64,000 nucleotides of DNA from Dyella_A ginsengisoli (GTDB lineage: Bacteria > Pseudomonadota > Gammaproteobacteria > Xanthomonadales > Rhodanobacteraceae), in the NCBI RefSeq assembly GCF_044904665.1, contig NZ_JADIKM010000001.1, forward strand, positions 1,445,442 through 1,509,441, in the 5' to 3' direction. The notes beneath the pieces were generated by a model. It searched no databases. It was not told where the DNA came from and saw only the letters and a list, made by a program, of their open reading frames with translations. This document shows, in pieces, positions 34,843 through 43,012 of this stretch. The first letter of the stretch is position 1. Each line of letters starts with the position of its first letter. The translations under genes were made by a program, and so were the position numbers.

Positions 34843-35238
34843 ATGCCGACCATTACCGCGGATTTCAATCACGGTCATAACCACGGCCCCATTTTCTCGC
34901 GTGGCGAAAATGCCGTTGATCGTCCCGTCAATGACAGGCGGGCGCCATCGATCAACGTGCGAGCCTACGCGCCGGCCTTGTATGCGCATATCAACGCCGT
35001 GAACCGACTCAGACGCTCTCCATGGGCATGCGCTGAAGCGCAGGCGCTGTCCAAGTTGCTCTGGTACATCAGGCGTGCCGGTTACGTCATCGACTTGAGC
35101 CGGATCACGTTTGGACGCCCCACGGGTTATGACGGCGCCGAGCTCTGGACACCCTGCGAAAACTGCCTTGAATGGCTCGAGCAGGCCGGTGGCTGGGGGC
35201 CGGACGTCACCTACCGGATCAGGCCGGAGTTGCAATAG
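34843..35238 (+). CDS. Small deaminase-fold protein, candidate effector
   Basis: A 131-residue protein with a second, different deaminase zinc signature: WACAEAQALSKLLW (Cys63-Ala-Glu65) and ELWTPCENCLEWLEQ (Pro104-Cys105-x2-Cys108). CAE followed by PCxxC-W-L is typical of toxin deaminases attached to polymorphic toxin systems. The N-terminus is His-rich (NHGHNHG). A perfect AGGAGG ribosome site supports ATG 34843. The first part of the gene is visibly less GC-rich than its neighbours, suggesting recent acquisition. It lacks any secretion domain, so if secreted it would travel as T6SS cargo. Confidence 0.7.
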   Translation: MPTITADFNHGHNHGPIFSRGENAVDRPVNDRRAPSINVRAYAPALYAHINAVNRLRRSPWACAEAQALSKLLWYIRRAGYVIDLSRITFGRPTGYDGAELWTPCENCLEWLEQAGGWGPDVTYRIRPELQ

Positions 35239-35383
35239 GCCGCTGCCGATTTTCTGCGGGAATCGAGCTACGTGTCGCCGGTGTTCAGCTCCTTGGCGCT
35301 CGCGTTACCGCTGCCGGGAAACCGTGTCGGGATCGAGCGCTGATCGGAGAGATGAAGTCCAATGCTTTCGAGGGAGATACCCG

Positions 35384-36133
35384 ATGGCGAGGTGTCCTGA
35401 GTGCCGCGAGAACCTGACCGCCGACGGCATCGGCCATGCGCGGGACTGTTCCCGATGGCGGGGGCGGGCTCGTCTCACGCCGAGTGATGCCCAGGAACTG
35501 CGGGAGGAGCGTCGGCGGCAGGAGATCGCGCAACGCGAGCGCGAGGCGGAGCGTCGCCGCCAGATCGTCGCCCGGACCAGCGCGGCGCTGCTGGGGGCGG
35601 CGCCCACCACCAGCTCCAGCCGGTCCTCCCTCGATGACGTGGCCTACAACGTGCATAACGCCTATGACTGGCAGGGGCGCGGCGATCAATGCGTCACCGC
35701 GGTGGTGCGCAAGAGCAACGGACGTCATGTGGTGTTCGCGCAGCGTTTCATGACCGCGATGGAGGAGTACGGCACCCGTCATTACGCCGATCACGACCTC
35801 ACGTTCAAGCCGGGTGGTGGCTCGCATCTGCATGCGGAGATGTATGCCGTACTGCACTACCTGCTGCGCGGCAAGCACCCGGGGCGCGAGATCGAGCGCA
35901 TCGGGGTCAGCAAGCCGATCTGCCCGCTGTGTCGGGCGGTGCTGACCTATCTCGGCATCCGGTTTTCGGAAAGCTGGGTGACCGCGGAGGCCAGTTCGCA
36001 CTGGCTCGACCCCTGGAGCCTCTTGCCGTCGACTTGCAAGCCGCCGGTCAAGCACTGGCGGAAGGACGAGGACCCGGACGATGGCGTGGGAGGTGGCGGT
36101 GGCAGCTCCTTCTCGTCGCCGATCACGGTGTGA
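35384..36133 (+). CDS. Deaminase-fold protein with N-terminal zinc finger and coiled coil, candidate effector
   Basis: A 249-residue protein. Residues 4-22 look like a C2HC zinc finger (C4-x2-C7, H18, C22). Residues 36-63 are a charged helix or coiled coil (ELREERRRQEIAQRERE). The C-terminal domain has HLHAEMYAVLHYLL (His150-Ala-Glu152) and KPICPLCRAVL (Cys180-x2-Cys183), a HAE-type deaminase signature. The tail is Gly/Ser-rich. The ATG at 35384 has GAGGGAG upstream. It is the third deaminase-like gene in 3 kb, each with a different accessory part. Substrate unknown; cytidine or adenosine in nucleic acid is possible. Confidence 0.7.
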   Translation: MARCPECRENLTADGIGHARDCSRWRGRARLTPSDAQELREERRRQEIAQREREAERRRQIVARTSAALLGAAPTTSSSRSSLDDVAYNVHNAYDWQGRGDQCVTAVVRKSNGRHVVFAQRFMTAMEEYGTRHYADHDLTFKPGGGSHLHAEMYAVLHYLLRGKHPGREIERIGVSKPICPLCRAVLTYLGIRFSESWVTAEASSHWLDPWSLLPSTCKPPVKHWRKDEDPDDGVGGGGGSSFSSPITV

Positions 36134-36481
36134 ACGCTGTTCGTGCAGTCGGGACGGGCGAGCGCAGGCCCGCTTGGTGGCACCACGCGTATCCTCCTGC
36201 CGCGCCCGGGTTCCGTTGCATCCCGGAAAGGCGCTGACGGGATTTTCCGCTGTTTTGCGCACTCCCCCTTGAGAGGACCACATCGCTGCCCTGCGGGGAA
36301 GCATGCGCCGGGATGGCATCGAGCGGGATCCACGGCGCGGGGTTTCCCCTTGCGCCGGGATCCGGGGCATGGCGTCGACGACGCTCAGGGCGGGTGAGGG
36401 GTGGGATGAACATCGAGAGCATGTCTGCACGGCACGCGGGCAACGCGGTGCTGCTTGTGTATGGGCGGCCGGAGCATCGTC
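36134..36481. other. 348-base gap without a supported gene
   Basis: Short open frames here have no ribosome site or recognisable motif. I see no clear hairpin terminator. The last 15 bases contain the GGAG ribosome site of the next gene. Confidence 0.5.
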
Positions 36482-37495
36482 ATGTCCGGTAAGCCGCTCA
36501 GTCGTGAAGAATTCATGGCCCTGGGCGAGCTGGCCAAGGCGCGCCGCCAGCTGGTGGTGAACATGTTCGGCGGCACCAAGCTGGTGTTCGGCACGTCGAG
36601 CAAGCTGTCGACGACCAAATCACTGGCCTCGAACGTGAAGTCGATGAAGTCTTCGGTCAGCAAGCTGGCCAAGGGCGGCAGCACGGCCAGCAAGGCGGTG
36701 AGCCTGCCGGGCATGCGCGAGGCGTTCGAGGGCTTCATGGTGGAGTGCGCCGACGTGCACAACATCCAGGACGTGATCGAGGCGATCGGTGGCGAGGTGT
36801 TCAAGGAACTCGTCTCCGAGGTGACGCCGATCCTCGGCGTGGTCACCAGCGCGGTGAAGCTGGCCAAGGCCGGCAAGGCGGTGGCGCAGGACGGCTACAA
36901 CCTCTACAAGAGCGACGGCTACAAGCAGGGCTTCCGCATGGGCGATCCCTACGCGGCGGCCGAAGCCATCCAGGTGATCATCAAGCGCGACCTGGCCCAG
37001 CACTCGGTGAAGCTGGCCCAGCAGGGCCTGGCCACCGGTGCCAAGATCGGCGGACTGTTCGCCGACTTCGGCACCGCCACCACGGCCGGCATCGGCGTGG
37101 CCAACGCGATGGCCAGCCTGGGCCTGACCCTGGTCAGCCTGGGGCTGGACATCAAGGACATGCGCGCCGGCAACAAGCGCCTGGCCCAGCCCAACGCGCT
37201 AGATCTGAGCGTGTTCAACGAAAGTCCGATCCTCGGCTGCTACCTGATCACCTGCGCCGACACCTCGGCGGTGGCGAACATGTTCGTGGCCGACATTGGC
37301 CTGCCGGGCTGGATGGACCGGGTGGAGGCGATGAAGAAAAAGCAGATGGAGCCGCTGATCAAGATCGCCAGCAAGAACATCGCCTCCTCGCGCCTGCAAC
37401 TGGAGGGGCTGGCTTCGGACAAGGGTACGCACGTGAAGAAGGGCTTCTTCGCGAGCGTCAAGAGCAAGGCGCTCAAGCAGCTGCATCTTTCCTAG
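36482..37495 (+). CDS. Unknown protein with two hydrophobic segments, candidate membrane-acting effector
   Basis: A 337-residue protein of unknown family. The first 70 residues are basic and Ser/Lys-rich. Two amphipathic-to-hydrophobic segments are seen, about 112-135 (TPILGVVTSAVKLAKAGKAVA) and about 193-223 (a Gly/Ala-rich stretch with GLTLVSLGLDI). The C-terminus is basic. There is no signal peptide. Hydrophobic segments in the middle of an otherwise soluble protein, within a T6SS cargo region, suggest a membrane-inserting toxin, but this is only an inference. The ATG at 36482 has GGAG seven bases upstream; TTG 36455 and ATG 36461 are alternatives. Confidence 0.6.
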   Translation: MSGKPLSREEFMALGELAKARRQLVVNMFGGTKLVFGTSSKLSTTKSLASNVKSMKSSVSKLAKGGSTASKAVSLPGMREAFEGFMVECADVHNIQDVIEAIGGEVFKELVSEVTPILGVVTSAVKLAKAGKAVAQDGYNLYKSDGYKQGFRMGDPYAAAEAIQVIIKRDLAQHSVKLAQQGLATGAKIGGLFADFGTATTAGIGVANAMASLGLTLVSLGLDIKDMRAGNKRLAQPNALDLSVFNESPILGCYLITCADTSAVANMFVADIGLPGWMDRVEAMKKKQMEPLIKIASKNIASSRLQLEGLASDKGTHVKKGFFASVKSKALKQLHLS

Positions 37496-37589
37496 TCGCC
37501 ACGGCCTTCGGCTGCCGTGGCGACGTGCAGCCACGCCTATCTGCAATCACCGGCCGGCGCGGAGCCGGTATCCCTTGGAGGTTTTTTTC

Positions 37590-38097
37590 ATGAGAGTCGC
37601 GCTCGTCGCTCCGGCGGCCGATCAATCACTCCCCGAATATTGCGTGGGGCAAGCGTCCAGGACGTGCGTCTATCCGGGCATCGCGCAGTGCTTCGCGATC
37701 GCCGGCTGGACCAAGGCCGGCATGCTCTGTACCCACGTCAGTCCCGGTGCGACCAGCGAAGAAATGGATGCCACCTTCGAGCACCTGCGGAACCTGGGGG
37801 GGCGACCAGGCTCAGCGCTGGTACGTGGTGGGCCCGTTCACGGAACACTTCGCCGTGGCCAAGGCGCAATGGCGCTCGGTCGAGGCGATCAAGAAGACCT
37901 TCAAGCAGCAGCTGAAGAACAAGAACGCCGAGCGCTGGATCCTCGACGTCACCGCCGAACGCCAGGCCTTCAGCTGGGGCATCGACATCCAGGCCACGCC
38001 GTGCGACTGGGCGCCGGTGATCTATTTCGACTACAGGAAATGGGGCTCGAAGGGCGGCTGGACCGATCTGAAGGTCCACAAGTTCGTCCGCTTCTGA
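37590..38097 (+). pseudogene. Frameshifted CheD/CNF-fold-like gene with a run of seven G
   Basis: Frame 1 starts at ATG 37590 (GGAG ribosome site) and codes MRVALVAPAADQ through MDATFEHLRNLGG. At 37796-37802 there are seven consecutive G, after which the protein-like sequence continues in another frame as DQAQRWYVVGPFTEHF up to KFVRF and a stop at 38097. Removing one G joins them into a protein of about 168 residues. Cys34 (YPGIAQC) and His49 (LCTHVSPG) are 15 residues apart, the CNF1-type catalytic spacing, so this may be a deamidase-fold effector related to the gene at 32634. The break may be a phase-variable switch, a true pseudogene or a sequencing error. Confidence 0.65.
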
Positions 38098-38337
38098 TCG
38101 CCGACCTCATCAGTGCATATGGATGTGCAGGCCGGGGTGCTCTCGAGAGGAGGCGGTGATGCGGGCGTCACTGGCATGCCGAGCGCCTTGCGCGTGTCCT
38201 GGAACAGATCGGGGGCGGGGCCGGTCTTTCCAGTGCGTTGGCGAGGGAGCGCACGCCGACGCGGCTCCCCGTGATTCGAAGAGATCAGCTTCTCCAGTTC
38301 TCCGATCCATCCATCCATCCATCCGAGGCGAACGATC

Positions 38338-38775
38338 ATGAAACGACTGGCCAAGGCGACCGGAGCCGGACTCCGGCACTTCTTCGGGGCGCGCGAGAGC
38401 ATCAGCCAGCAGAAGAACCTGGCGCGACAGTTCAAGGCCGCCGATACCCGCGTCAGCAAGACGAAAATCCTTGCCGTCATGGGCATGTATGCCGTGTACA
38501 AGGGGTCGCCGATCGGACTGGGCAAGAACATCGCCGACAGCATCAAGGTCGGGCGATGGAAGCACAGTGACCTGAAGCGGCAGCAGGAAGAGGTGGATGC
38601 CTTTCTCGCCGGCACCGGGATGTCGCCGCAGGGCATCGCCGCCGTGTCGCGACTGGTCCGCCAGGGCGCCTCGGGCGACGACGTCTACGCCAACCTGTCT
38701 CCGAATGACGCGCAGATCCTCGCGGGCATCGAAAACGATCTTCATGTCGAAGCGGGTCATTGCGTGAACTTCTGA
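38338..38775 (+). CDS. Small basic protein of unknown function in the T6SS cargo region
   Basis: A 145-residue helical-looking protein starting MKRLAKATGAGLRHFFGARES. No known domain is recognised. It contains a mildly hydrophobic stretch (ILAVMGMYAVYKGSPIGLG, about 41-60). It is preceded by CCATCCATCCATCC repeats and a GAGGCGA ribosome site at the ATG 38338. It could be an immunity or adaptor protein for one of the nearby candidates, or another cargo protein; sequence alone does not decide. Confidence 0.6.
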   Translation: MKRLAKATGAGLRHFFGARESISQQKNLARQFKAADTRVSKTKILAVMGMYAVYKGSPIGLGKNIADSIKVGRWKHSDLKRQQEEVDAFLAGTGMSPQGIAAVSRLVRQGASGDDVYANLSPNDAQILAGIENDLHVEAGHCVNF

Positions 38776-39206
38776 GCCTGCCGCAGAGGGGCCACCGGCC
38801 CGCGGATCGTCGCGCCCGTCGCTGGCCGCGGTCGCGGGCGCGGTGCCCACTCCATGTCGGGTCGGCCACGGGGGCAGGGCGGCGCCCCTGACGGGCCGCT
38901 GCCCGCCGCAAGCCCGGGTTCGATGCAACGGCATGCGTGCCGGACCACGACGGAAGAGGCCTTCGCGAGTAGGTTCCCCCGAGGGGCGTTTCCAGGGCGT
39001 GGCATGGGCAACGCCGCCGACGAGCGGCAAGTGGCCCGGTGATCAAATCCACCGGCCTTTTACGCACCTGACTATGGAGCGCCATGTCGTCCCGCCAAAC
39101 GGGATCGGCGCGGCTGCGCAGAACCAGGGGGAGGTGCCGGATGTTTCAGCCATGCCGTTCATACGCATTTGCCGCGCGCATCGCCGCGCGTCGGAGGCAT
39201 TGAGCC
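38776..39206. other. 431-base gap before the PAAR gene
   Basis: Open frames in this gap lack ribosome sites and motifs and extend as shadows of the downstream TPR-methyltransferase frame. No hairpin terminator is evident. It probably contains a promoter for the PAAR-vgrG part of the locus, but no good consensus was seen. Confidence 0.45.
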
Positions 39207-39494
39207 ATGCCGCCCGCCGCCCGCCTCACCGACCTGCACGTCTGCCCGATGGTGACCGGGGTGGTGCCGCATGTCGGCGGCCCGATCACGGCGCCGGGCA
39301 AGCCGACGGTGCTGATCGGTGGCCTCCCGGCCGCCCGCCTGGGCGACATGGCCACCTGCGTCGGCCCGCCGGACAGCATCGTGATGGGCTCGCCCAAGGT
39401 GCTGATCGGCGGCCAGCCCGCGGCGCGCATGGGAGACAGCTGCGCGCACGGCGGCACGATCGTGCTCGGTTGTTTCACGGTGTTGATCAGTTGA
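39207..39494 (+). CDS. PAAR-domain T6SS spike tip protein
   Basis: A 95-residue stand-alone PAAR protein that sharpens the VgrG spike tip. It has the duplicated pattern TVLIGGLPAARLGDMATC and KVLIGGQPAARMGDSCAHGG, with His residues that form the zinc site in the family. There is no C-terminal toxin extension. It opens the second part of the locus, upstream of the TPR-methyltransferase and vgrG, and may help load the nearby stand-alone cargo candidates. Confidence 0.92.
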   Translation: MPPAARLTDLHVCPMVTGVVPHVGGPITAPGKPTVLIGGLPAARLGDMATCVGPPDSIVMGSPKVLIGGQPAARMGDSCAHGGTIVLGCFTVLIS

Positions 39495-39505
39495 GGAAGG
39501 CCTGC

Positions 39506-40888
39506 ATGAATGCCGCCACGCGTCCGTTCCGTCGCTCGCGCAAGGCCGCCAAGGCCGCGCCCAAGCCGTATGCGGCCGTGCTGCAGCGGGCGATCCAGGC
39601 GCACCAGGCGGGGGATCTCGACGCCGCCGAGCGCCTGTATGGCGAGGTGCTGGACATGCAGGTCGCGCAGCCCGATGCGCTGCATTTCCTCGGCGTGCTC
39701 TGCCACCAGCGCGGGCGCAGCGACGAGGCGCTGGTGCTGATCGGTTCGGCGCTGAAGATCACCCCGCGCCATCCCGACGCGCACAACAACCTGGGCAACG
39801 TGCACAAGGAATGCGGGCGGCTGGCCGATGCCGAGCGCTGCTATCGCCGGGCGCTGGAGTGCGGCCCCGGGCACTACCAGGCGCTGAGCAACCTGGCCGT
39901 GGTGCTGGAGGCGCAGGAGCGGCTGGACGAGGCATTCGAGGTCTACACGAAACTGCTGCAGCAGGCGCCGGGCTACGCCCACGGGCACTACCGGCTGGGC
40001 CTGTTCCTGCGCAACCACGCGCAGAACGAGGAGCACCTCGAACAGTCGGCCGAGTGCTTCCGCCAGGCGTTCCGCTGCGACGACCGCAACGTGCGCGCGC
40101 TGGAGGGCGTGGGCATCGCACTGTACATGCTCGGTCGCCACGAGGCCGCCGCCGAGGTCTATCGCGACTGGCTGGTGCGCGAGCCGGACAATCCGGTTCC
40201 GCGGCACATGCTCGCCTCCTGCGGTGCGGCCGAGGCGCCGCCGAGGGCGGCGGACGACTACGTGCGCGACGTGTTCGACGGCTTTGCCGACAGCTTCGAC
40301 GAGCAACTGCTCAACAACCTGGGCTACCGCGCGCCGGAAGTGCTGGTGGACTTCCTGCATGAGGTGCTGCCGGCCACGCCGGCGGCGCTCGATGTGCTGG
40401 ACGCCGGTTGCGGTACCGGCCTGTGCGCGCCGCTGCTGCGCGAACGCGCCCGGCGCCTGGTCGGTGTGGACCTGTCCGGCGGCATGGTGGACAAGGCGCG
40501 CGCCCGCGGTGGCTACGACACGCTGGAAGTGGCCGAGCTGACCGCTTGGCTCGGCGCGCGCCACGACGAGTTCGACCTGGTGATCTCGGCCGACACCCTG
40601 GTGTATTTCGGCGAGCTTCGGCCGGTGCTTGGCGCCGCCGCCGGCGCGCTGCGGCCGGGCGGCTGGGTCGGCTTCACGCTGGAGGCGATCGACGGCGAGG
40701 GCGAACTGGCCGAGCTCACGTCCAGCGGACGCTACCGCCATTCGCGCGCCTACGTGGAGCACGTGCTGATGGCGAGCGGCTTCGACGACATCACGATCCG
40801 CGCCGACACCCTGCGCCGCGAGGCGGGCAAGCCGGTGCTGGGCTGGGTGGTGCGTGCGCGTCGCGTATCGACGACGGCCGTCGGCTGA
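39506..40888 (+). CDS. TPR repeat protein fused to a SAM-dependent methyltransferase
   Basis: A 460-residue protein. Residues about 20-230 are TPR repeats (AHQAGDLDAAERLYGEVL, HNNLGNVHKECGRLADAERCYRRAL). Residues about 265-450 form a class I methyltransferase with motif I LDVLDAGCGTGLCAPLL near 293 and VGVDLSGGMVDKAR. Family members of this kind (TPR plus SAM methyltransferase) occur elsewhere as stand-alone proteins; here the gene is sandwiched between PAAR and vgrG with a GAGGAAG ribosome site at ATG 39506. It may modify or chaperone a T6SS component or cargo. The substrate is unknown. Confidence 0.82.
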   Translation: MNAATRPFRRSRKAAKAAPKPYAAVLQRAIQAHQAGDLDAAERLYGEVLDMQVAQPDALHFLGVLCHQRGRSDEALVLIGSALKITPRHPDAHNNLGNVHKECGRLADAERCYRRALECGPGHYQALSNLAVVLEAQERLDEAFEVYTKLLQQAPGYAHGHYRLGLFLRNHAQNEEHLEQSAECFRQAFRCDDRNVRALEGVGIALYMLGRHEAAAEVYRDWLVREPDNPVPRHMLASCGAAEAPPRAADDYVRDVFDGFADSFDEQLLNNLGYRAPEVLVDFLHEVLPATPAALDVLDAGCGTGLCAPLLRERARRLVGVDLSGGMVDKARARGGYDTLEVAELTAWLGARHDEFDLVISADTLVYFGELRPVLGAAAGALRPGGWVGFTLEAIDGEGELAELTSSGRYRHSRAYVEHVLMASGFDDITIRADTLRREAGKPVLGWVVRARRVSTTAVG

Positions 40889-40913
40889 GCCGGGCGCCCT
40901 GGAGAAACCACCG

Positions 40914-42998
40914 ATGGCCCACGCAATCACCGTACACAGCGACATCGACAGCTCCCTGCTGTTCGTGCGGATGCGCGCCAGCGAGCAGCTGGGGCGGCTG
41001 TTCGCGTACGAGCTGGACCTGCTGAGCGAACACGCCACGGTGAAGCTGCGCAAGCTGCTCGGCACGCCGATGGCGGTGACGCTGAAGACCGACGACGGCT
41101 ACGAGCGCCACTTCCACGGCATCGTCCGCGAGGCGGCGCAGACCGGCTTCGAGACGATCAGCAAGGTGCGTTACACGCGCTACCGCGTGCAACTGGTGCC
41201 CAAGCCCTGGCTGCTCACGCGCAAGGTGGACTGCCGCATCTACACCGCCAAGAGCGTGCCGACCATCGTCAAGGACCTGCTTGGCGAGATCGGCTACGCC
41301 GATGTCAAACTCAGCCTCAGCGGCGACTACGCGGCGCGCGACTACTGCGTGCAGTACCGCGAGAGCAGCTTCGACTTCATCACCCGCCTGCTGGAGCAGG
41401 AGGGCATCTACTACTACTTCACCCACACTGCCAGCACGCACACCATGGTGCTGGCCGACGCGCTGGGCGCGCACGCGGCGATCAGCGGCTTTGCGCAGAT
41501 CCCGTACTGCCCGCCGGTGGACTACGGCAAGCGCGAGGCCGCCTCGGTGTCGGTGTGGAGCGCGGCCGAGAGCGTGCACGCGCTGAAGTGCCAGCTCACC
41601 GACTACGACCCGCTCAACCCCAAGACCTCGCTGCTGGGCACCGAGAACATCGACGACGGCAGCAGCTTCCACGGGGTCTCCGGGCTGGACGTGTTCGACT
41701 ATCCCGGCCTGCACGCGACCGCCGACGACGGCCGCCACTACGCGCAGGTGCGGGTGGAGGCGCTCAACGCGCGGCATCTGGCGTTCGACGGCCAGACCAA
41801 CGCCTGCGGCATGGCCGCCGGCGGCCTGTTCACCCTGAAGGACTTCCCGCTCGCCGATCTCAACCAGGAATACCTGGTGACCACCACCACCATCGAGCTG
41901 TGCGATCCGGGCTACCACGCCGGGGCGGAGCAGGGCGACGAGCCGTTCCAGTGCCGCTTCGAGGCGGTCACCTCCAAGACGCCGTTCCGCAACCTGCCCA
42001 GCGTGGCCAAGACCCGCGTGGTCGGCCTGCAGACCGCGGTGGTGTGCGGCAGCGATACCGACGAAGAGATCGCGGTGGACAAGTACGGCCGCGTGCAGGT
42101 CACCTTTCACTGGAACAAGCCGGACAAGGACAAGGCGCAGAGCTCCTGCCCGGTGCGCGTGGCCTCGCCGTGGGCCGGCAAGAACTGGGGCGCGGTGAGC
42201 ATTCCGCGCGTGGGGCAGGAGGTGGTGGTGAGCTTCCTTGAAGGCGATCCGGACCGTCCGCTGATCATCGGCAGCGTCTACAACGCAGACAACATGCCGC
42301 CCTACACGTTGCCGGACAACAAGACCCAGAGCGGCATCAAGAGCCGCAGCCTGCTCGGCGCGGCGGACGATGCCAACGAGCTGCGCTTCGAGGACAAGAA
42401 GGGCTCCGAGCAGTTCTTCATCCACGCGCAGAAGGACATGGTCGAGGAAGTGGAGAACGACCACACGGTCACCATCGACCACGACGAGACCAGCACGATC
42501 AAGAACGACCAGACCCTCACCGTGAAGCACGACCAGACCACCACGGTGGAAAACAACCAGACGCTCACCGTCAACAACGACCAGACCGAGACGATCAAGC
42601 ACGATCGCAAGGTCACCGTGCAGAACGACGACAAGCTCGACGTCTCGATGAACGGCACCACCAGCATCGGGCAGAAGTTCAAGCTCAGCGCCGGCACCGA
42701 GATCGAGCTGGTCACCGGCGCGTCGAGCATCGTGATGAAGAGCTCGGGCGACATCGAGATCAAGGGCCTCAACATCAAGATCACCGGCAGCGTCGGCGTG
42801 AAGATCGAGGGGCAGGTGGAGGTGGGCATCAAGGCCGGCGCCACCATGGACCTGGGCGCCGGCGCCACGCTCAAGGCGCATTCGGACGGCATGCTCGAAG
42901 TGGCCGGCACCGCCATGACCACGGTCAAGGGCACCATGACGACAGTCAAGGGTGACGCCATGACCCAGGTCTCCGGCGGCATCATCATGATCGGCTGA
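40914..42998 (+). CDS. vgrG: T6SS spike protein VgrG/TssI without effector extension
   Basis: A 694-residue spike protein. The gp27/gp44-like part (1 to about 380) has ARDYCVQYRESSFDFITRLLEQEGIYYYF. The gp5 OB-fold follows with VDKYGRVQVTFHW and SPWAGKNWGAVSIPRVGQEVVVSF. The C-terminal beta-helix has repeated units of the NDQTLTVKHDQTTTV type (about 515-575). The protein ends GGIIMIG right after the needle, so it carries no C-terminal toxin domain. Start ATG 40914 has GGAGAAA upstream. With PAAR it would have to deliver non-covalent cargo, fitting the many small candidates upstream. Confidence 0.95.
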   Translation: MAHAITVHSDIDSSLLFVRMRASEQLGRLFAYELDLLSEHATVKLRKLLGTPMAVTLKTDDGYERHFHGIVREAAQTGFETISKVRYTRYRVQLVPKPWLLTRKVDCRIYTAKSVPTIVKDLLGEIGYADVKLSLSGDYAARDYCVQYRESSFDFITRLLEQEGIYYYFTHTASTHTMVLADALGAHAAISGFAQIPYCPPVDYGKREAASVSVWSAAESVHALKCQLTDYDPLNPKTSLLGTENIDDGSSFHGVSGLDVFDYPGLHATADDGRHYAQVRVEALNARHLAFDGQTNACGMAAGGLFTLKDFPLADLNQEYLVTTTTIELCDPGYHAGAEQGDEPFQCRFEAVTSKTPFRNLPSVAKTRVVGLQTAVVCGSDTDEEIAVDKYGRVQVTFHWNKPDKDKAQSSCPVRVASPWAGKNWGAVSIPRVGQEVVVSFLEGDPDRPLIIGSVYNADNMPPYTLPDNKTQSGIKSRSLLGAADDANELRFEDKKGSEQFFIHAQKDMVEEVENDHTVTIDHDETSTIKNDQTLTVKHDQTTTVENNQTLTVNNDQTETIKHDRKVTVQNDDKLDVSMNGTTSIGQKFKLSAGTEIELVTGASSIVMKSSGDIEIKGLNIKITGSVGVKIEGQVEVGIKAGATMDLGAGATLKAHSDGMLEVAGTAMTTVKGTMTTVKGDAMTQVSGGIIMIG

Positions 42999-43012
42999 CC
43001 GGGGAGTCACGC

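Noticed and set aside
38843..40888. A longer reading of the TPR-methyltransferase starting far upstream
   Set aside because: The extra part overlaps the whole PAAR gene and is low-complexity Arg/Pro-rich; ATG 39506 has a GAGGAAG ribosome site and family-like start.
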